Source: Bradyrhizobium tropiciagri (GTDB taxonomy: Bacteria > Pseudomonadota > Alphaproteobacteria > Rhizobiales > Xanthobacteraceae). Taken from it: 51,291 nt of DNA. Numbering within the stretch: position 1 is the stretch's first letter; the number at the start of each line of letters is the position of its first letter. Of the stretch, positions 25,437 to 34,071 are shown piece after piece. The notes below the pieces were generated by a model, which was given only the letters and a program-made list of their open reading frames with translations, searched no databases and had not been told where the DNA came from. Both the position numbers and the translations under genes were made by a program. Location of the stretch: contig NZ_LFLZ01000065.1 of NCBI RefSeq assembly GCF_001189845.1, forward strand, positions 1 through 51,291. The letters are read 5' to 3'.

Positions 25437-25437
25437 C

Positions 25438-25575
25438 CGTCGTCCCGGCGAAAGCCGGGACCCATACTCCGCGGCAGCGGGAATGGGCAGGCGGGGAGAC
25501 GCTTCCTTCCATCACAACCACTCGTGGTTATGGGTCCCGGCCCCCGTGCGCAATTGCGCACTCGGCCGGGACGAC
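25438..25575. repeat. Dispersed palindromic repeat, family D (copy 3)
   Basis: CGTCGTCCCGGCGAAAGCCGG then GACCCAT on the left; CAACCACTCGTGGTTATGGG and CCGGCC...GGCCGGGACGACG on the right. The left half folds as a hairpin of its own right after the oxidoreductase stop, so it may also act as a 3-prime end. Confidence 0.8.
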
Positions 25576-25581
25576 GGAGGA

Positions 25582-26760
25582 CTACGGCCCGGCCTTCCGC
25601 TGAAACGCCGCCAGCAGCGCCCCCAGCGCGAGCATCGCGGCAGAGACGTTCAGCGCAAATGACAGGCTGCCGACCGCATCCGTGATCGCGCCGACCACGA
25701 TCGGCCCGAGCGTCTGGCCGACGCCGAAGGCGATGGTCATCGCCGCGATCGCGGTCGGCCAGGCTTCCGGCGGGTAGTTGTAGCGCACGAAGGCGGTGGT
25801 CGAGCCGACCACGGCGAAGAACGCGACGCCGAATACCAGTGCCGAGATCGCGAGCAGCAGCGGCGAGTGGCCGAAGATCGGGAGCGCCGCGCCGAGCGCG
25901 TTGACGCCGAGGATGATCGTTGTCGCGAGCCCGCCGCGGTCGAGCGCCAGCACCCGCCGCCAGACCCACGGCGTGACGAATGCGCTGACGCCGATCAGGC
26001 TCCAGAACGCGCTCTGCGCCACCGCGCCGCCGCCGCCGTCGCGGACATAGGCGATCATGAAGGTCATGTAGGCGATGTAGCCCGCGCCGAACAGGAAGTA
26101 GGCGGCGAGATAGATCAGGACCGGCGTGACCGCGAATTTGGTCCGCACGAAGCCGCCGGCGATCGCGTCAGTGTGGAATGGCGCGAGCATCAGCGGCACG
26201 GTCATGATAACCGAGAGCAGGGTCATCGCCCACCACACGATCCACCATGAGCCGGCGCCGAAGCCCTGCAACACGAAGGGCGCGATCAGGCCGGATGCCA
26301 ATATGCCGATGCCCGGCCCGGCATAGAACAGGCTGAGCAGGAAGTTGGCGCGTTCCGGCCGCGACTGCGCGATCGTCGCCGCCAATGCGCCGCCGCCGAC
26401 AAAGCCGATCGCGGCAGCGAAGCCGACCAGGAGGCGGGCAAAGCTCAGCACCACGAAATTGCCCGAGAGGGCGCAAAGCGCCAGCGATAGCACGCAGGCC
26501 AGCGTCGACCAGCGCACCGATGTCGCGAGCCCAAAGCGCTGGATCAGCCGCGAGGCAAACAGCGCGCCGACCAGATAGCCGGCGGCGTTGATCGTGTTCA
26601 TGAAGCCGGCGGCCGAATACGACCAGGCCAACGAATCGCGCATGTCAGGCAGCACCAACGAATAGGCAAAACGGCCGATGCCGAGACCGACCGTCGGTGC
26701 GAGCGATAAAATCAGGATCAGCCGCGCGGGATGCGGGTAGGATGGGGCGGGGGCTCTCAC
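25582..26760 (-). CDS. YbfB/YjiJ-family MFS transporter
   Basis: 392 residues from GTG 26760 with GGAG seven bases upstream. Twelve helices. The N-terminal motif PTVGLGIGRFAYSLVLPDMRDSLAWSY is the hallmark of the YbfB/YjiJ group, and the second half repeats the pattern around PPEAWPTAIAAMTIAFGVGQ. Substrates of this group are unknown. It is 89 bases from the DMT-family gene on the same strand but no coupling is visible. Confidence 0.88.
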   Translation of the reverse strand: MRAPAPSYPHPARLILILSLAPTVGLGIGRFAYSLVLPDMRDSLAWSYSAAGFMNTINAAGYLVGALFASRLIQRFGLATSVRWSTLACVLSLALCALSGNFVVLSFARLLVGFAAAIGFVGGGALAATIAQSRPERANFLLSLFYAGPGIGILASGLIAPFVLQGFGAGSWWIVWWAMTLLSVIMTVPLMLAPFHTDAIAGGFVRTKFAVTPVLIYLAAYFLFGAGYIAYMTFMIAYVRDGGGGAVAQSAFWSLIGVSAFVTPWVWRRVLALDRGGLATTIILGVNALGAALPIFGHSPLLLAISALVFGVAFFAVVGSTTAFVRYNYPPEAWPTAIAAMTIAFGVGQTLGPIVVGAITDAVGSLSFALNVSAAMLALGALLAAFQRKAGP

Positions 26761-26849
26761 AATTCACTCCGGCAATGCGGCCATTGTGGCAGGCCGCGAC
26801 GGTCCTGCACAGCACCGGCGGCAGCAACACTGTCTTGCGTATCGGGCAA

Positions 26850-27713
26850 TCAGGCGATCAGGACCAGCGCGACGCCGATCACGGTCAGCAGGGTTCCGGC
26901 GACGATCCGCGCTGATATCTCGACATGCTTGAGCATGACAGCGCTCAGCGCCACGGTGACCAGCGGGTAGATCGCAGCAAGGGGCGCCACCAGCGTGATC
27001 GGGCCGTTACGGACCGCGGCGAACAGGCTCAGCGCGCTGAGTCCGTTGCTGATCCCGGTCAGTGCAAACCAGAAGTGGCCCTCGCGCGGCGCCTGCACCA
27101 TGAAGCTCCCCTTGCGGATCCGCTGCACGGTCAGCACCACCAGCGAGGACATGACATAGCCGACCAGGCAGGCCCATAGCGGGCTCGGCCAGATCGCCAG
27201 CCCGAGCTTGGCGATCGGCGGCACGATGCCGCGCACCAGCGCGCTCGTGAGCGGCAGCAGCAGGGCCCAGCTGCGCCAATGGCCGAGGTCGCGCGGCCGG
27301 GTCACGGTGATGACGGCGGCGCCCGCGACTGCGACCACGAGGCCAACGAGTTGCTGCGGCTGCAGCGGCTCGTGCAGCAGCACCACGGCCGCGGTGACCG
27401 CAAACAGGGGCGCCAGATTGCCCAAGGTCGAGGTGATGACCGGCCCGAGCGCCCGGTTCGAGGCAAAGGTCAAAAGCGTCAGCGAAGCCGGGAAGAACAG
27501 GCCGATCGCCATGAAGATCGGCAGCGCGCGCCAGACCACCGGCTCGCCATGCAGGATCAGCGGGGACAGTAACAGGAACAGCAGGGTGAAGGAGGGCACG
27601 CTGATCGCGGCGCCCGACAGCGGCTCGACGGTGCGCAGGCCGAGCTGCGCCAGCACCACCCCGGCGCCGAGGAAAATCGCCGAGGCGAAGGCGTAGACGA
27701 TGGCTGCGGTCAT
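26850..27713 (-). CDS. EamA/DMT-superfamily transporter
   Basis: 287 residues from ATG 27713 (MTAAIVYAFASAIFLGAG). A longer frame continues upstream to 27980 but that part is basic and hydrophilic and lies over the leuB start region. Ten helices in two EamA repeats (LLFLLLSPLIL, FFPASLTLLTFASNRALGP; SLFAAVRNGPITLVAPLAAI, IVAGTLLTVIGVALVLI). A drug/metabolite exporter with unknown substrate. It diverges from leuB, with 160 bases between starts. Confidence 0.87.
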   Translation of the reverse strand: MTAAIVYAFASAIFLGAGVVLAQLGLRTVEPLSGAAISVPSFTLLFLLLSPLILHGEPVVWRALPIFMAIGLFFPASLTLLTFASNRALGPVITSTLGNLAPLFAVTAAVVLLHEPLQPQQLVGLVVAVAGAAVITVTRPRDLGHWRSWALLLPLTSALVRGIVPPIAKLGLAIWPSPLWACLVGYVMSSLVVLTVQRIRKGSFMVQAPREGHFWFALTGISNGLSALSLFAAVRNGPITLVAPLAAIYPLVTVALSAVMLKHVEISARIVAGTLLTVIGVALVLIA

Positions 27714-27873
27714 GAGGTCCGTCTTGTTGGCTTCTTGTTGGCTTCTTGGGGCGCGGCGGGCTCGCTCAAGGGCCATTTTGGCCCTGCTCGGGGTGCCTTG
27801 CCAATCCGCCCGGGGCGTTTTAGCACTCGCGCCTGACGATGACGGGCATGCCCGATTGAGTGAGGTAACGACC

Positions 27874-28986
27874 ATGGCGACCCATAAACTGCTGCTTCTC
27901 CCCGGCGACGGCATCGGCCCCGAAGTGATGGCCGAGGTGCAGCGCGTGATCGACTGGCTGAATGCGCAGGGCATCGCCAAATTCGAGACCGAGCAGGGCC
28001 TGGTCGGCGGCTCCGCCTACGACGCCCATAAGGTGTCGATCTCCGAGGGCGACATGGCCAAGGCGACCGCGGCCGATGCCGTGATCTTCGGCGCGGTCGG
28101 CGGTCCGAAGTGGGACAGCGTGCCCTATGAGGTGCGGCCCGAGGCCGGCCTGCTGCGGCTGCGCAAGGATCTCGGCCTGTTCGCCAATCTGCGCCCGGCG
28201 GTGTGCTACCCGGCGCTGGCGGAGGCCTCGAGCCTGAAGCGCGACGTCGTCGAAGGCCTCGACATCATGATCGTCCGCGAGCTCACCGGCGGCGTCTATT
28301 TCGGCGAGCCGAAGACCATCACCGATCTCGGCAACGGCCAGAAGCGCGCGGTCGACACCCAAGTCTACGACACCTACGAGATCGAGCGCATCGGCCGCGT
28401 CGCCTTCGACCTGGCGCGCAAGCGCCGCAACAAGGTGACGTCGATGGAGAAGCGCAACGTCATGAAGTCGGGTGTGCTCTGGAACGAGGTCATGACCCAG
28501 GTTCACGCACGCGAATACAAGGACGTCACGCTGGAGCATCAGCTCGCCGATTCCGGCGGCATGAACCTGGTCAAGGCGCCCAAGCAGTTCGACGTCATCG
28601 TCACCGACAATCTGTTCGGCGACATGCTGTCCGACATCGCGGCGATGCTGACCGGCTCGCTCGGCATGCTGCCGTCGGCCTCGCTCGGCGAAGTCGATGC
28701 CAAGACCAAGAAACGGCGCTCGCTGTTCGAGCCGGTGCATGGCTCGGCGCCCGACATCGCAGGCAAGGGCCTCGCCAACCCGATCGCGATGATCTCGTCG
28801 TTCGGCATGGCGCTGCGCTATTCCTTCGACATGGGCGACCTCGCCGACAAGGTCGACGCCGCGATCGCGGCCGTGCTCGCCAGCGGCCTGCGCACCGCCG
28901 ACATCAAGTCGGAAGGCACCACGCCTGCCAGCACGACCCAGATGGGTGAAGCGATCCTGAAGGAATTGCAGAAGCTGTACGCTTAA
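27874..28986 (+). CDS. leuB: 3-isopropylmalate dehydrogenase
   Basis: 370 residues, usual length. MATHKLLLLPGDGIGPEVMAE opens the fold; LLRLRKDLGLFANLRPA contains the substrate-binding Arg residues; ELTGGVYFGEP, the Lys-containing KRNVMKSGVLW and the metal-binding DNLFGDMLSDIAAM are intact, as is GSAPDIAGKGLANP for NAD. It oxidises and decarboxylates 3-isopropylmalate, the third step of leucine synthesis. Start fixed by GAGG nine bases upstream of ATG. leuC and leuD lie 6-12 kb away on the other strand, so the pathway is not one operon here. Confidence 0.97.
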   Translation: MATHKLLLLPGDGIGPEVMAEVQRVIDWLNAQGIAKFETEQGLVGGSAYDAHKVSISEGDMAKATAADAVIFGAVGGPKWDSVPYEVRPEAGLLRLRKDLGLFANLRPAVCYPALAEASSLKRDVVEGLDIMIVRELTGGVYFGEPKTITDLGNGQKRAVDTQVYDTYEIERIGRVAFDLARKRRNKVTSMEKRNVMKSGVLWNEVMTQVHAREYKDVTLEHQLADSGGMNLVKAPKQFDVIVTDNLFGDMLSDIAAMLTGSLGMLPSASLGEVDAKTKKRRSLFEPVHGSAPDIAGKGLANPIAMISSFGMALRYSFDMGDLADKVDAAIAAVLASGLRTADIKSEGTTPASTTQMGEAILKELQKLYA

Positions 28987-28994
28987 GAGTACCG

Positions 28995-29034
28995 CGTCAT
29001 TCCGGGTTCTCGCTTCGCGAGCCCCGGAATGACG
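28995..29034 (+). repeat. Palindromic hairpin after leuB
   Basis: CGTCATTCCGGG and CCCCGGAATGACG enclose CTCGC-TTC-GCGAG, so the whole 40 bases fold into one near-perfect stem eight bases after the leuB stop. It resembles the widespread CGTCATTCCGGG elements of this group and may stabilise the leuB 3-prime end. Confidence 0.7.
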
Positions 29035-29045
29035 AAACCAAAACA

Positions 29046-29073
29046 AAAATGCCCGGCCGGAGCCGGGCATTTT
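29046..29073. terminator. Bidirectional Rho-independent terminator (leuB / 29098 gene)
   Basis: AAAATGCCCGGC and GCCGGGCATTTT form a perfect 12-bp stem with loop CGGA. A run and T run on the two sides suit both convergent genes. Confidence 0.88.
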
Positions 29074-29097
29074 CGTATCGGCTGCTTGCCGAAATTC

Positions 29098-29508
29098 TCA
29101 GTACAGCGGGAAGGTCCGCGGATAGCCGCCGAGGTCGGATGGCGGGCTGAGCGGCTGGCGGTCGATCGGGCGGTTGTTGTTCTCGCGTCCGAACGAGGGA
29201 TAGCCGACATCAGGCGGATAGGCGTAGTCGTTGAACTTGCGGTCGCCCGGCAGCACTTCGGTGCCGGCATCCAGCCACGAGCGCGTGGTGACGTAAACGC
29301 GGGTGCGTGGGCCCTGCTGATAGACCCGGTTCGGACCCTGCGCGCCGTAATAGCGGCGGCCGTCGCGGTCATACTGCTCCTGCTGCTTGCGCTTGCTCGG
29401 GGTCTGGCTCTGCGCGTTGGCCGCGGTCATGCCGAATGCGGTTGCGGTGACGGCAGCCGCAGCAAGCAACACCACGAGCTTGTTCGCGGCAGGGAATTTC
29501 AAAGACAT
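29098..29508 (-). CDS. Secreted Tyr/Arg/Pro-rich hypothetical protein
   Basis: 136 residues. Signal peptide MSLKFPAANKLVVLLAAAAVTATAFGMTAANA with AxA cleavage near residue 32. The mature part is polar and repetitive in character (RRYYGAQGPNRVYQQGPRTRVYV, DYAYPPDVGYPSFGREN, ending GGYPRTFPLY), with no Cys and no known domain. It shares a bidirectional terminator with leuB. I do not recognise a function; rhizobial genomes carry many periplasmic proteins of this type. Confidence 0.8.
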   Translation of the reverse strand: MSLKFPAANKLVVLLAAAAVTATAFGMTAANAQSQTPSKRKQQEQYDRDGRRYYGAQGPNRVYQQGPRTRVYVTTRSWLDAGTEVLPGDRKFNDYAYPPDVGYPSFGRENNNRPIDRQPLSPPSDLGGYPRTFPLY

Positions 29509-29684
29509 CGCATCCTCGTCATTACGGGCCCGTCGGGGCTGGCGCGTCCGCCAAAATCACTCGGAACACATTGTAGCCATGGTGGGGAGGCCGTCACTAG
29601 GTCAATTGCGCCACACCATCAGAGATAATTAGTGTCCAGGCGCAAAAGTTTCATGAAAACCAGTGCCTTGCCACGGTCTCGCCA

Positions 29685-30479
29685 TCAAAGCGCGCCGCGC
29701 AGCAGCGGGTTCTCGCTGCCCATCACCCAATCCGCCGACAGAGCGGGCGGGCCGGAGGTAACGCAGTCGGTGCGCTTGAGCTCGGCATGCGCGAACAGCG
29801 CGGCGAGCCTCGGGTCATTGCCGGCGGCCAGCAGGGTCAGGCGGTTCAGCATGCAGACGATCGCGGCGCGCTGGGCCGGCAGGCTCGCGCCCTGGCAGGT
29901 CCAGCCGGAGATGCGCAGATCGGGTGCGTCGGCCTGCTTGAGGAAGCCGAGGCAGGCGAGGTTGCCGTCCTGCCGCGCCGGGCGCAGCAGGGTGACGCTG
30001 CCGAACTTGCTGTCGACGATGCCGGCGGCCTCGAGCCCGCGGTCGCCGCCGGGGTCGAGCCGCCCGGCAATCTCGGTCACCGCAGGTCCCATGGCCTCGC
30101 CGCCGGGGCGGTAGATTTCCAGCTCGGCCATCGCCGCGCCATTGGCATCGGCCCAGCGGAAGACGTCCTTGCGGCCGCCCTCGGGATGCCGGAAGACTTC
30201 GTAAGTGTCTGTTTTATCTCGTTGATCTGGTCTGCTGATGGCGAAGGCCGGCGCTTGGCGGCCGGCCAGGCTCCAGCCCGCGGCAGCGGGTACCGGCATC
30301 GCCGTTGCGTCCGGCAGTTGCCGCCATAGATAGACGCCCAGGACAACGAACAGCGCGAGCACGGCGGCATAGGCGAACAGCCCGGAGAGCGTGGCGTACA
30401 CCTCGTCGACGAAGCTCGTCAGGTCAGACGGATTTCTCGTATGATGGGGTGCGGCCGGATCGGCCCGAAATAAACGCAT
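29685..30479 (-). CDS. Single-pass membrane hypothetical protein
   Basis: 264 residues from ATG 30479 (MRLFRADP); a TTG four codons upstream is possible. A cytoplasmic tail of about 30 residues, one helix at about 35-52 (LFAYAAVLALFVVLGVYLW), then a soluble periplasmic domain of about 210 residues with no motif I know (DTYEVFRHPEGGRKDVFRW, RISGWTCQGASLP, ELKRTDCVT; two of three Cys could pair). It diverges from asd, 116 bases between starts. Confidence 0.75.
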   Translation of the reverse strand: MRLFRADPAAPHHTRNPSDLTSFVDEVYATLSGLFAYAAVLALFVVLGVYLWRQLPDATAMPVPAAAGWSLAGRQAPAFAISRPDQRDKTDTYEVFRHPEGGRKDVFRWADANGAAMAELEIYRPGGEAMGPAVTEIAGRLDPGGDRGLEAAGIVDSKFGSVTLLRPARQDGNLACLGFLKQADAPDLRISGWTCQGASLPAQRAAIVCMLNRLTLLAAGNDPRLAALFAHAELKRTDCVTSGPPALSADWVMGSENPLLRGAL

Positions 30480-30595
30480 CAAAACGCTCAAACGCTACGC
30501 AACGTTGTCTTGACGGGGTTTCTCGCATAGAAGCGCTGCCTCTTCCCTTTCCGCACGTGGCGGGGGAACGGGCATATTTCGTCGGAGAGTGAACG

Positions 30596-31630
30596 ATGGG
30601 TTACAAAGTCGCGGTGGTCGGTGCGACCGGCAATGTCGGGCGCGAAATGCTCAACATTCTCGACGAGCGCAAATTCCCCGCCGACGAGGTCGTCGTGCTG
30701 GCCTCGCGCCGCAGCGTCGGCATCGAGGTGTCCTATGGCGACCGCACCCTGAAGGTGAAGGCGCTCGAGCACTATGATTTCTCCGACATCGACATCTGCT
30801 TGATGTCGGCCGGCGGCTCGGTCTCCAAGGAATGGTCGCCCAAGATCGGCGCCGCCGGCGCGGTCGTGATCGACAATTCCTCGGCCTGGCGCATGGACCC
30901 GGACGTGCCGCTGATCGTGCCGGAGGTGAACGCGGATGCGGCCGCCGGCTTCACCAAGAAGAACATCATCGCCAACCCGAACTGCTCGACCGCGCAGCTC
31001 GTCGTCGCGCTGAAGCCGCTGCACGACAAGGCGACGATCACCCGCGTCGTGGTCTCGACCTATCAATCGGTGTCGGGCGCCGGCAAGGATGCGATGGACG
31101 AATTGTTCTCGCAGACCAAGGCCGTCTACACCAATGACGAGCTGATCAATAAGAAGTTTCCGAAGCGCATCGCCTTCAACGTCATTCCGCAGATCGACGT
31201 CTTCATGGAAGACGGCTTCACCAAGGAAGAGTGGAAGATGATGGCGGAGACCAAGAAGATCCTTGATCCCAAGATCAAGCTGACCGCGACCTGCGTGCGC
31301 GTGCCTGTCTTCGTCGGTCACTCCGAAGCGGTCAATGTCGAGTTCGCCAATCCGATCACCGCGGACGAGGCGCGCAACATCCTGCGCAATGCGCCGGGCT
31401 GCCTCGTGATCGACAAGCACGAGCCGGGCGGCTACGTCACGCCCTATGAGGCCGCCGGCGAGGACGCGACCTATATCAGCCGCATCCGCGAGGATGCGAC
31501 GGTCGAGAACGGCCTCGCGTTCTGGTGCGTGTCGGACAATCTGCGTAAGGGCGCGGCGCTGAACGCCGTGCAGATCGCCGAGGTCCTGATCAACCGCAAG
31601 CTGATCACCGCCAAGCAAAAAGCGGCTTAA
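30596..31630 (+). CDS. asd: Aspartate-semialdehyde dehydrogenase
   Basis: 344 residues. NADP motif VVGATGNVGREML (7-19), catalytic Cys130 in NPNCSTAQ, and the general-base region RVPVFVGHSEAVNVEF. It reduces aspartyl phosphate to the semialdehyde for lysine, threonine, methionine and diaminopimelate. GGAGAG seven bases before ATG. Followed after 25 bases by the yqhA-like gene, so the two may be co-transcribed. Confidence 0.97.
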   Translation: MGYKVAVVGATGNVGREMLNILDERKFPADEVVVLASRRSVGIEVSYGDRTLKVKALEHYDFSDIDICLMSAGGSVSKEWSPKIGAAGAVVIDNSSAWRMDPDVPLIVPEVNADAAAGFTKKNIIANPNCSTAQLVVALKPLHDKATITRVVVSTYQSVSGAGKDAMDELFSQTKAVYTNDELINKKFPKRIAFNVIPQIDVFMEDGFTKEEWKMMAETKKILDPKIKLTATCVRVPVFVGHSEAVNVEFANPITADEARNILRNAPGCLVIDKHEPGGYVTPYEAAGEDATYISRIREDATVENGLAFWCVSDNLRKGAALNAVQIAEVLINRKLITAKQKAA

Positions 31631-31655
31631 GACAGACCAAACGGGGGGCGGAACC

Positions 31656-32207
31656 ATGTCGGAACAAGCGGCTCCCACCCCAGCAAGTCCGGCGACGCCG
31701 CGCATCATGCGCGGCTTCGAATATGTGCTGTTCAACAGCCGCTGGCTGATGGCGCCGTTCTATGTCGGCCTGGTGGTCGCGCTTGCCGTGCTGCTGCTGA
31801 AATTCGCGCGCATGCTGTGGGAGTTCGTGCTGCATGCGGCCGGCTACAAATCGACGGAAGTCATCCTCGATGCGCTGGCGCTGATCGACGTCACGCTGGT
31901 CGCCAATCTCATTCTCATCGTGGTGTTCTCGGGCTACGAGAACTTCGTCTCGCGCATCGACACGTCAGGCAACCCGAACTGGCCGATCTGGATCACCAAG
32001 ATCGATTTTGCCGGGCTGAAGCAGAAGCTGCTGGCCTCGATCGTCGCGATTTCCGCGATCCACGTGCTGGAAGCGTTCCTGAACATCGATGCCGCGTTCG
32101 ACGCGACGCGGATGACCTGGCTCGTCGCCGTGCACCTGGTGTTCGTGATCTCGGCGCTGCTGCTCGCGCTGTCCGATCGCTGGGGCAACGCTCACGACGA
32201 GGCGTAG
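31656..32207 (+). CDS. YqhA-family (UPF0114, TIGR00645) membrane protein
   Basis: 183 residues. After a Pro/Ala/Thr-rich start comes the family signature FEYVLFNSRWLMAPFYVGL, then four helices and the conserved loop SGYENFVSRID with NPNWPIWITKIDFAGLKQKL. Function is unknown. A small integral inner-membrane protein. It ends nine bases before the convergent carbonic anhydrase gene. Confidence 0.9.
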   Translation: MSEQAAPTPASPATPRIMRGFEYVLFNSRWLMAPFYVGLVVALAVLLLKFARMLWEFVLHAAGYKSTEVILDALALIDVTLVANLILIVVFSGYENFVSRIDTSGNPNWPIWITKIDFAGLKQKLLASIVAISAIHVLEAFLNIDAAFDATRMTWLVAVHLVFVISALLLALSDRWGNAHDEA

Positions 32208-32216
32208 CCGGCAGCG

Positions 32217-32873
32217 CTACTCGCCGGCTTTCAGGGCATCGGTGACGCTGATGAATTCCTTCGCAGCCCGGTCGAGCACGAACAGCGAGCCCTCGGCGAC
32301 GCCGAAATAGGCGCCGTGCAGCTGCGTCTCGCCGCTCTCCACGCGTTCGCGGACGAACGGGAACGTCATCAGATTCTCCAGCGAGCGGAACACCGCCGCC
32401 TTCTCGATGCGGGTGACGAAGTCCTGCATGCTCTCATGGTCGCGCTGCTCGACCACTTCGCCGGGCTTGATGAACATCTGCATCCATTTGCCGATGAAGT
32501 CGCCGGGGGTCAGCGGCTTGATCTTGTCGACGAAGGCACGGATGCCGCCGCACTGGGCATGGCCCAGCACCACGATGTTCTTCACCTTCAGCACGGTCAC
32601 GGCGTATTCCAGCGCGGCCGACACGCCGTGCGCGTTGCTGTCGGGTTGATAGACCGGAACCAGGTTGGCGATGTTCCGGACCACGAACAATTCACCCGGA
32701 CCCGCGTCGAAGATCACTTCGGGCGAGACGCGGGAATCGCAGCAGCCGATCACCATGGTTTCGGGAAACTGGCCGCGTTCCGACAGGTCCCGGTAGCGCG
32801 ACTGTTCAGTCGGCAACCGCTGGGTCGCGAAGGTCCGGTAGCCGTCGATCAACTGCTTCGGAAAGAATTTCAT
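32217..32873 (-). CDS. Beta-class carbonic anhydrase
   Basis: 218 residues. Zinc ligands Cys44 (in GCCDSR, with Asp46 and Arg48 as the catalytic dyad), His105 and Cys108 (GHAQCGG) are all present, as is ELFVVRNIANLVP. Cytoplasmic interconversion of CO2 and bicarbonate, which supports carboxylases and pH control. Convergent with the yqhA-like gene and divergent from the CitE-like gene (143 bases). Confidence 0.95.
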   Translation of the reverse strand: MKFFPKQLIDGYRTFATQRLPTEQSRYRDLSERGQFPETMVIGCCDSRVSPEVIFDAGPGELFVVRNIANLVPVYQPDSNAHGVSAALEYAVTVLKVKNIVVLGHAQCGGIRAFVDKIKPLTPGDFIGKWMQMFIKPGEVVEQRDHESMQDFVTRIEKAAVFRSLENLMTFPFVRERVESGETQLHGAYFGVAEGSLFVLDRAAKEFISVTDALKAGE

Positions 32874-33016
32874 GGCCTCTGGCTAACCACATGCCAATGA
32901 CGGGAACAAGACTTTCGGCGTGCCGCCTGAGATGATACGGCAACGTTGAAATGGGGTTCCTGCTCGTGCCCAAACAATGGACACTGGCTAAGCCCAAGCT
33001 CCGAGGAGACATGCCG

Positions 33017-33895
33017 ATGACCCGTCCGCGCCGCAGCCTGTTGTTCATGCCGGGATCGAATGCACGGGCGCTGGAGAAGGCCCGCACGCTGGCGGCCGAC
33101 GGTATCATCCTCGACCTGGAGGATTCCGTTGCCCCCGATGCCAAGGCGGTGGCCCGCGAGCAGATCGCCAAGGCGGTTGCCGCGAAGGGTTTTGGCAAGC
33201 GCGAGGTTCTGATCCGCATCAACGCGCTCGATACGCCCTGGTGGGTCGACGACATCGGCATGGCCGGCAAGGCGCAGCCGGACGGGATCCTGGTCCCGAA
33301 GATTTCCACGGTCGACGATCTCAACGCCGTCGCCGATCGCCTCAGCGACATCAACGCCCCTGCCTCGGTCCGGGTCTGGGCGATGATCGAGACCGCGCGC
33401 GCGGTGCTCGACGCCGACAAGCTTGCCGCGGCCTCGAAGGACTCCGAGACGCGGCTCGCCGGCTTCGTGTTCGGGCCGAACGACATTGCGCGCGAAACCC
33501 GGATCCGCATGAAGCCGGGCCGCGCGGCGATGATCCCGATGATCACGCATTGCATCCTGGCGGCCCGCGCGCACGGGCTCGAGATCCTCGACGGGCCCTA
33601 CAGCGACATCAGCAACATCGACGGCTTCGCGGAGGAATGCGCGCAGGGCCGCGATCTCGGCTTCGACGGCAAGACGCTGATCCATCCGAGCCACATCGAT
33701 GCCTGCAACGCGATCTTCACGCCGCCGGAGGCCGAGGTCGCCGAGGCGCGCAAGATCATCGCCGCCTTCGCACAGCCGGAGAACGCCTCGCGCGGCGCGA
33801 TCCAACTCGACGGCCGCATGGTCGAGCGCCTGCACGCCGAGATGGCCAAGCGCACCATCGCGATCGCCGACGCAATCGCCGCGATGGGGCATTAG
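33017..33895 (+). CDS. CoA ester lyase (CitE/malyl-CoA lyase family)
   Basis: 292 residues from ATG 33017 (MTRPRRSLLFMPGSN), with AGGAG eight bases upstream; an ATG two codons earlier is too close to it. TIM-barrel lyase motifs: LFMPGSNARALEKAR, LDLEDSVAPDAK (acidic metal/CoA region), VWAMIETARAV with the metal-ligand Glu, FGPNDIARETR, and LIHPSHIDACNAIF near the end. Members cleave malyl-CoA, methylmalyl-CoA or citryl-type CoA esters. The exact substrate is not determined by sequence; without citD/citF nearby a citrate lyase role is unlikely. Confidence 0.88.
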   Translation: MTRPRRSLLFMPGSNARALEKARTLAADGIILDLEDSVAPDAKAVAREQIAKAVAAKGFGKREVLIRINALDTPWWVDDIGMAGKAQPDGILVPKISTVDDLNAVADRLSDINAPASVRVWAMIETARAVLDADKLAAASKDSETRLAGFVFGPNDIARETRIRMKPGRAAMIPMITHCILAARAHGLEILDGPYSDISNIDGFAEECAQGRDLGFDGKTLIHPSHIDACNAIFTPPEAEVAEARKIIAAFAQPENASRGAIQLDGRMVERLHAEMAKRTIAIADAIAAMGH

Positions 33896-33910
33896 GACGC
33901 GCCGTTCTTC

Positions 33911-34057
33911 CCTTCTCCCCTTGTGGGAGAAGGTGGCGCGGACGCAGTCCGCGACGGATGAGGGGTTGTTGCCACTTGCGGAATTCTTCCGTGTGGAGAG
34001 AACCCCTCACCCGGCTTCGCTTCGCGAAGCCACCCTCTCCCACAAGGGGAGAGGGTG
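33911..34057. repeat. Dispersed inverted repeat, family C (copy 1)
   Basis: CCTTCTCCCCTTGTGGGAGAAGG on the left (self-folding) and CACCCTCTCCCACAAGGGGA plus GAGGGTG on the right, with GGATGAGGGGTTGTT and AACCCCTCACCCGGC as inner arms. Fills most of the gap between the lyase and glycosyltransferase genes. Copy 2 at 48411-48545. Confidence 0.8.
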
Positions 34058-34071
34058 AACCTGCGTCGTGA

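Noticed and set aside
27714..27980. Upstream extension of the EamA gene frame
   Set aside because: Polar, basic, no family match, overlaps the leuB start region; the membrane protein starts cleanly at 27713.
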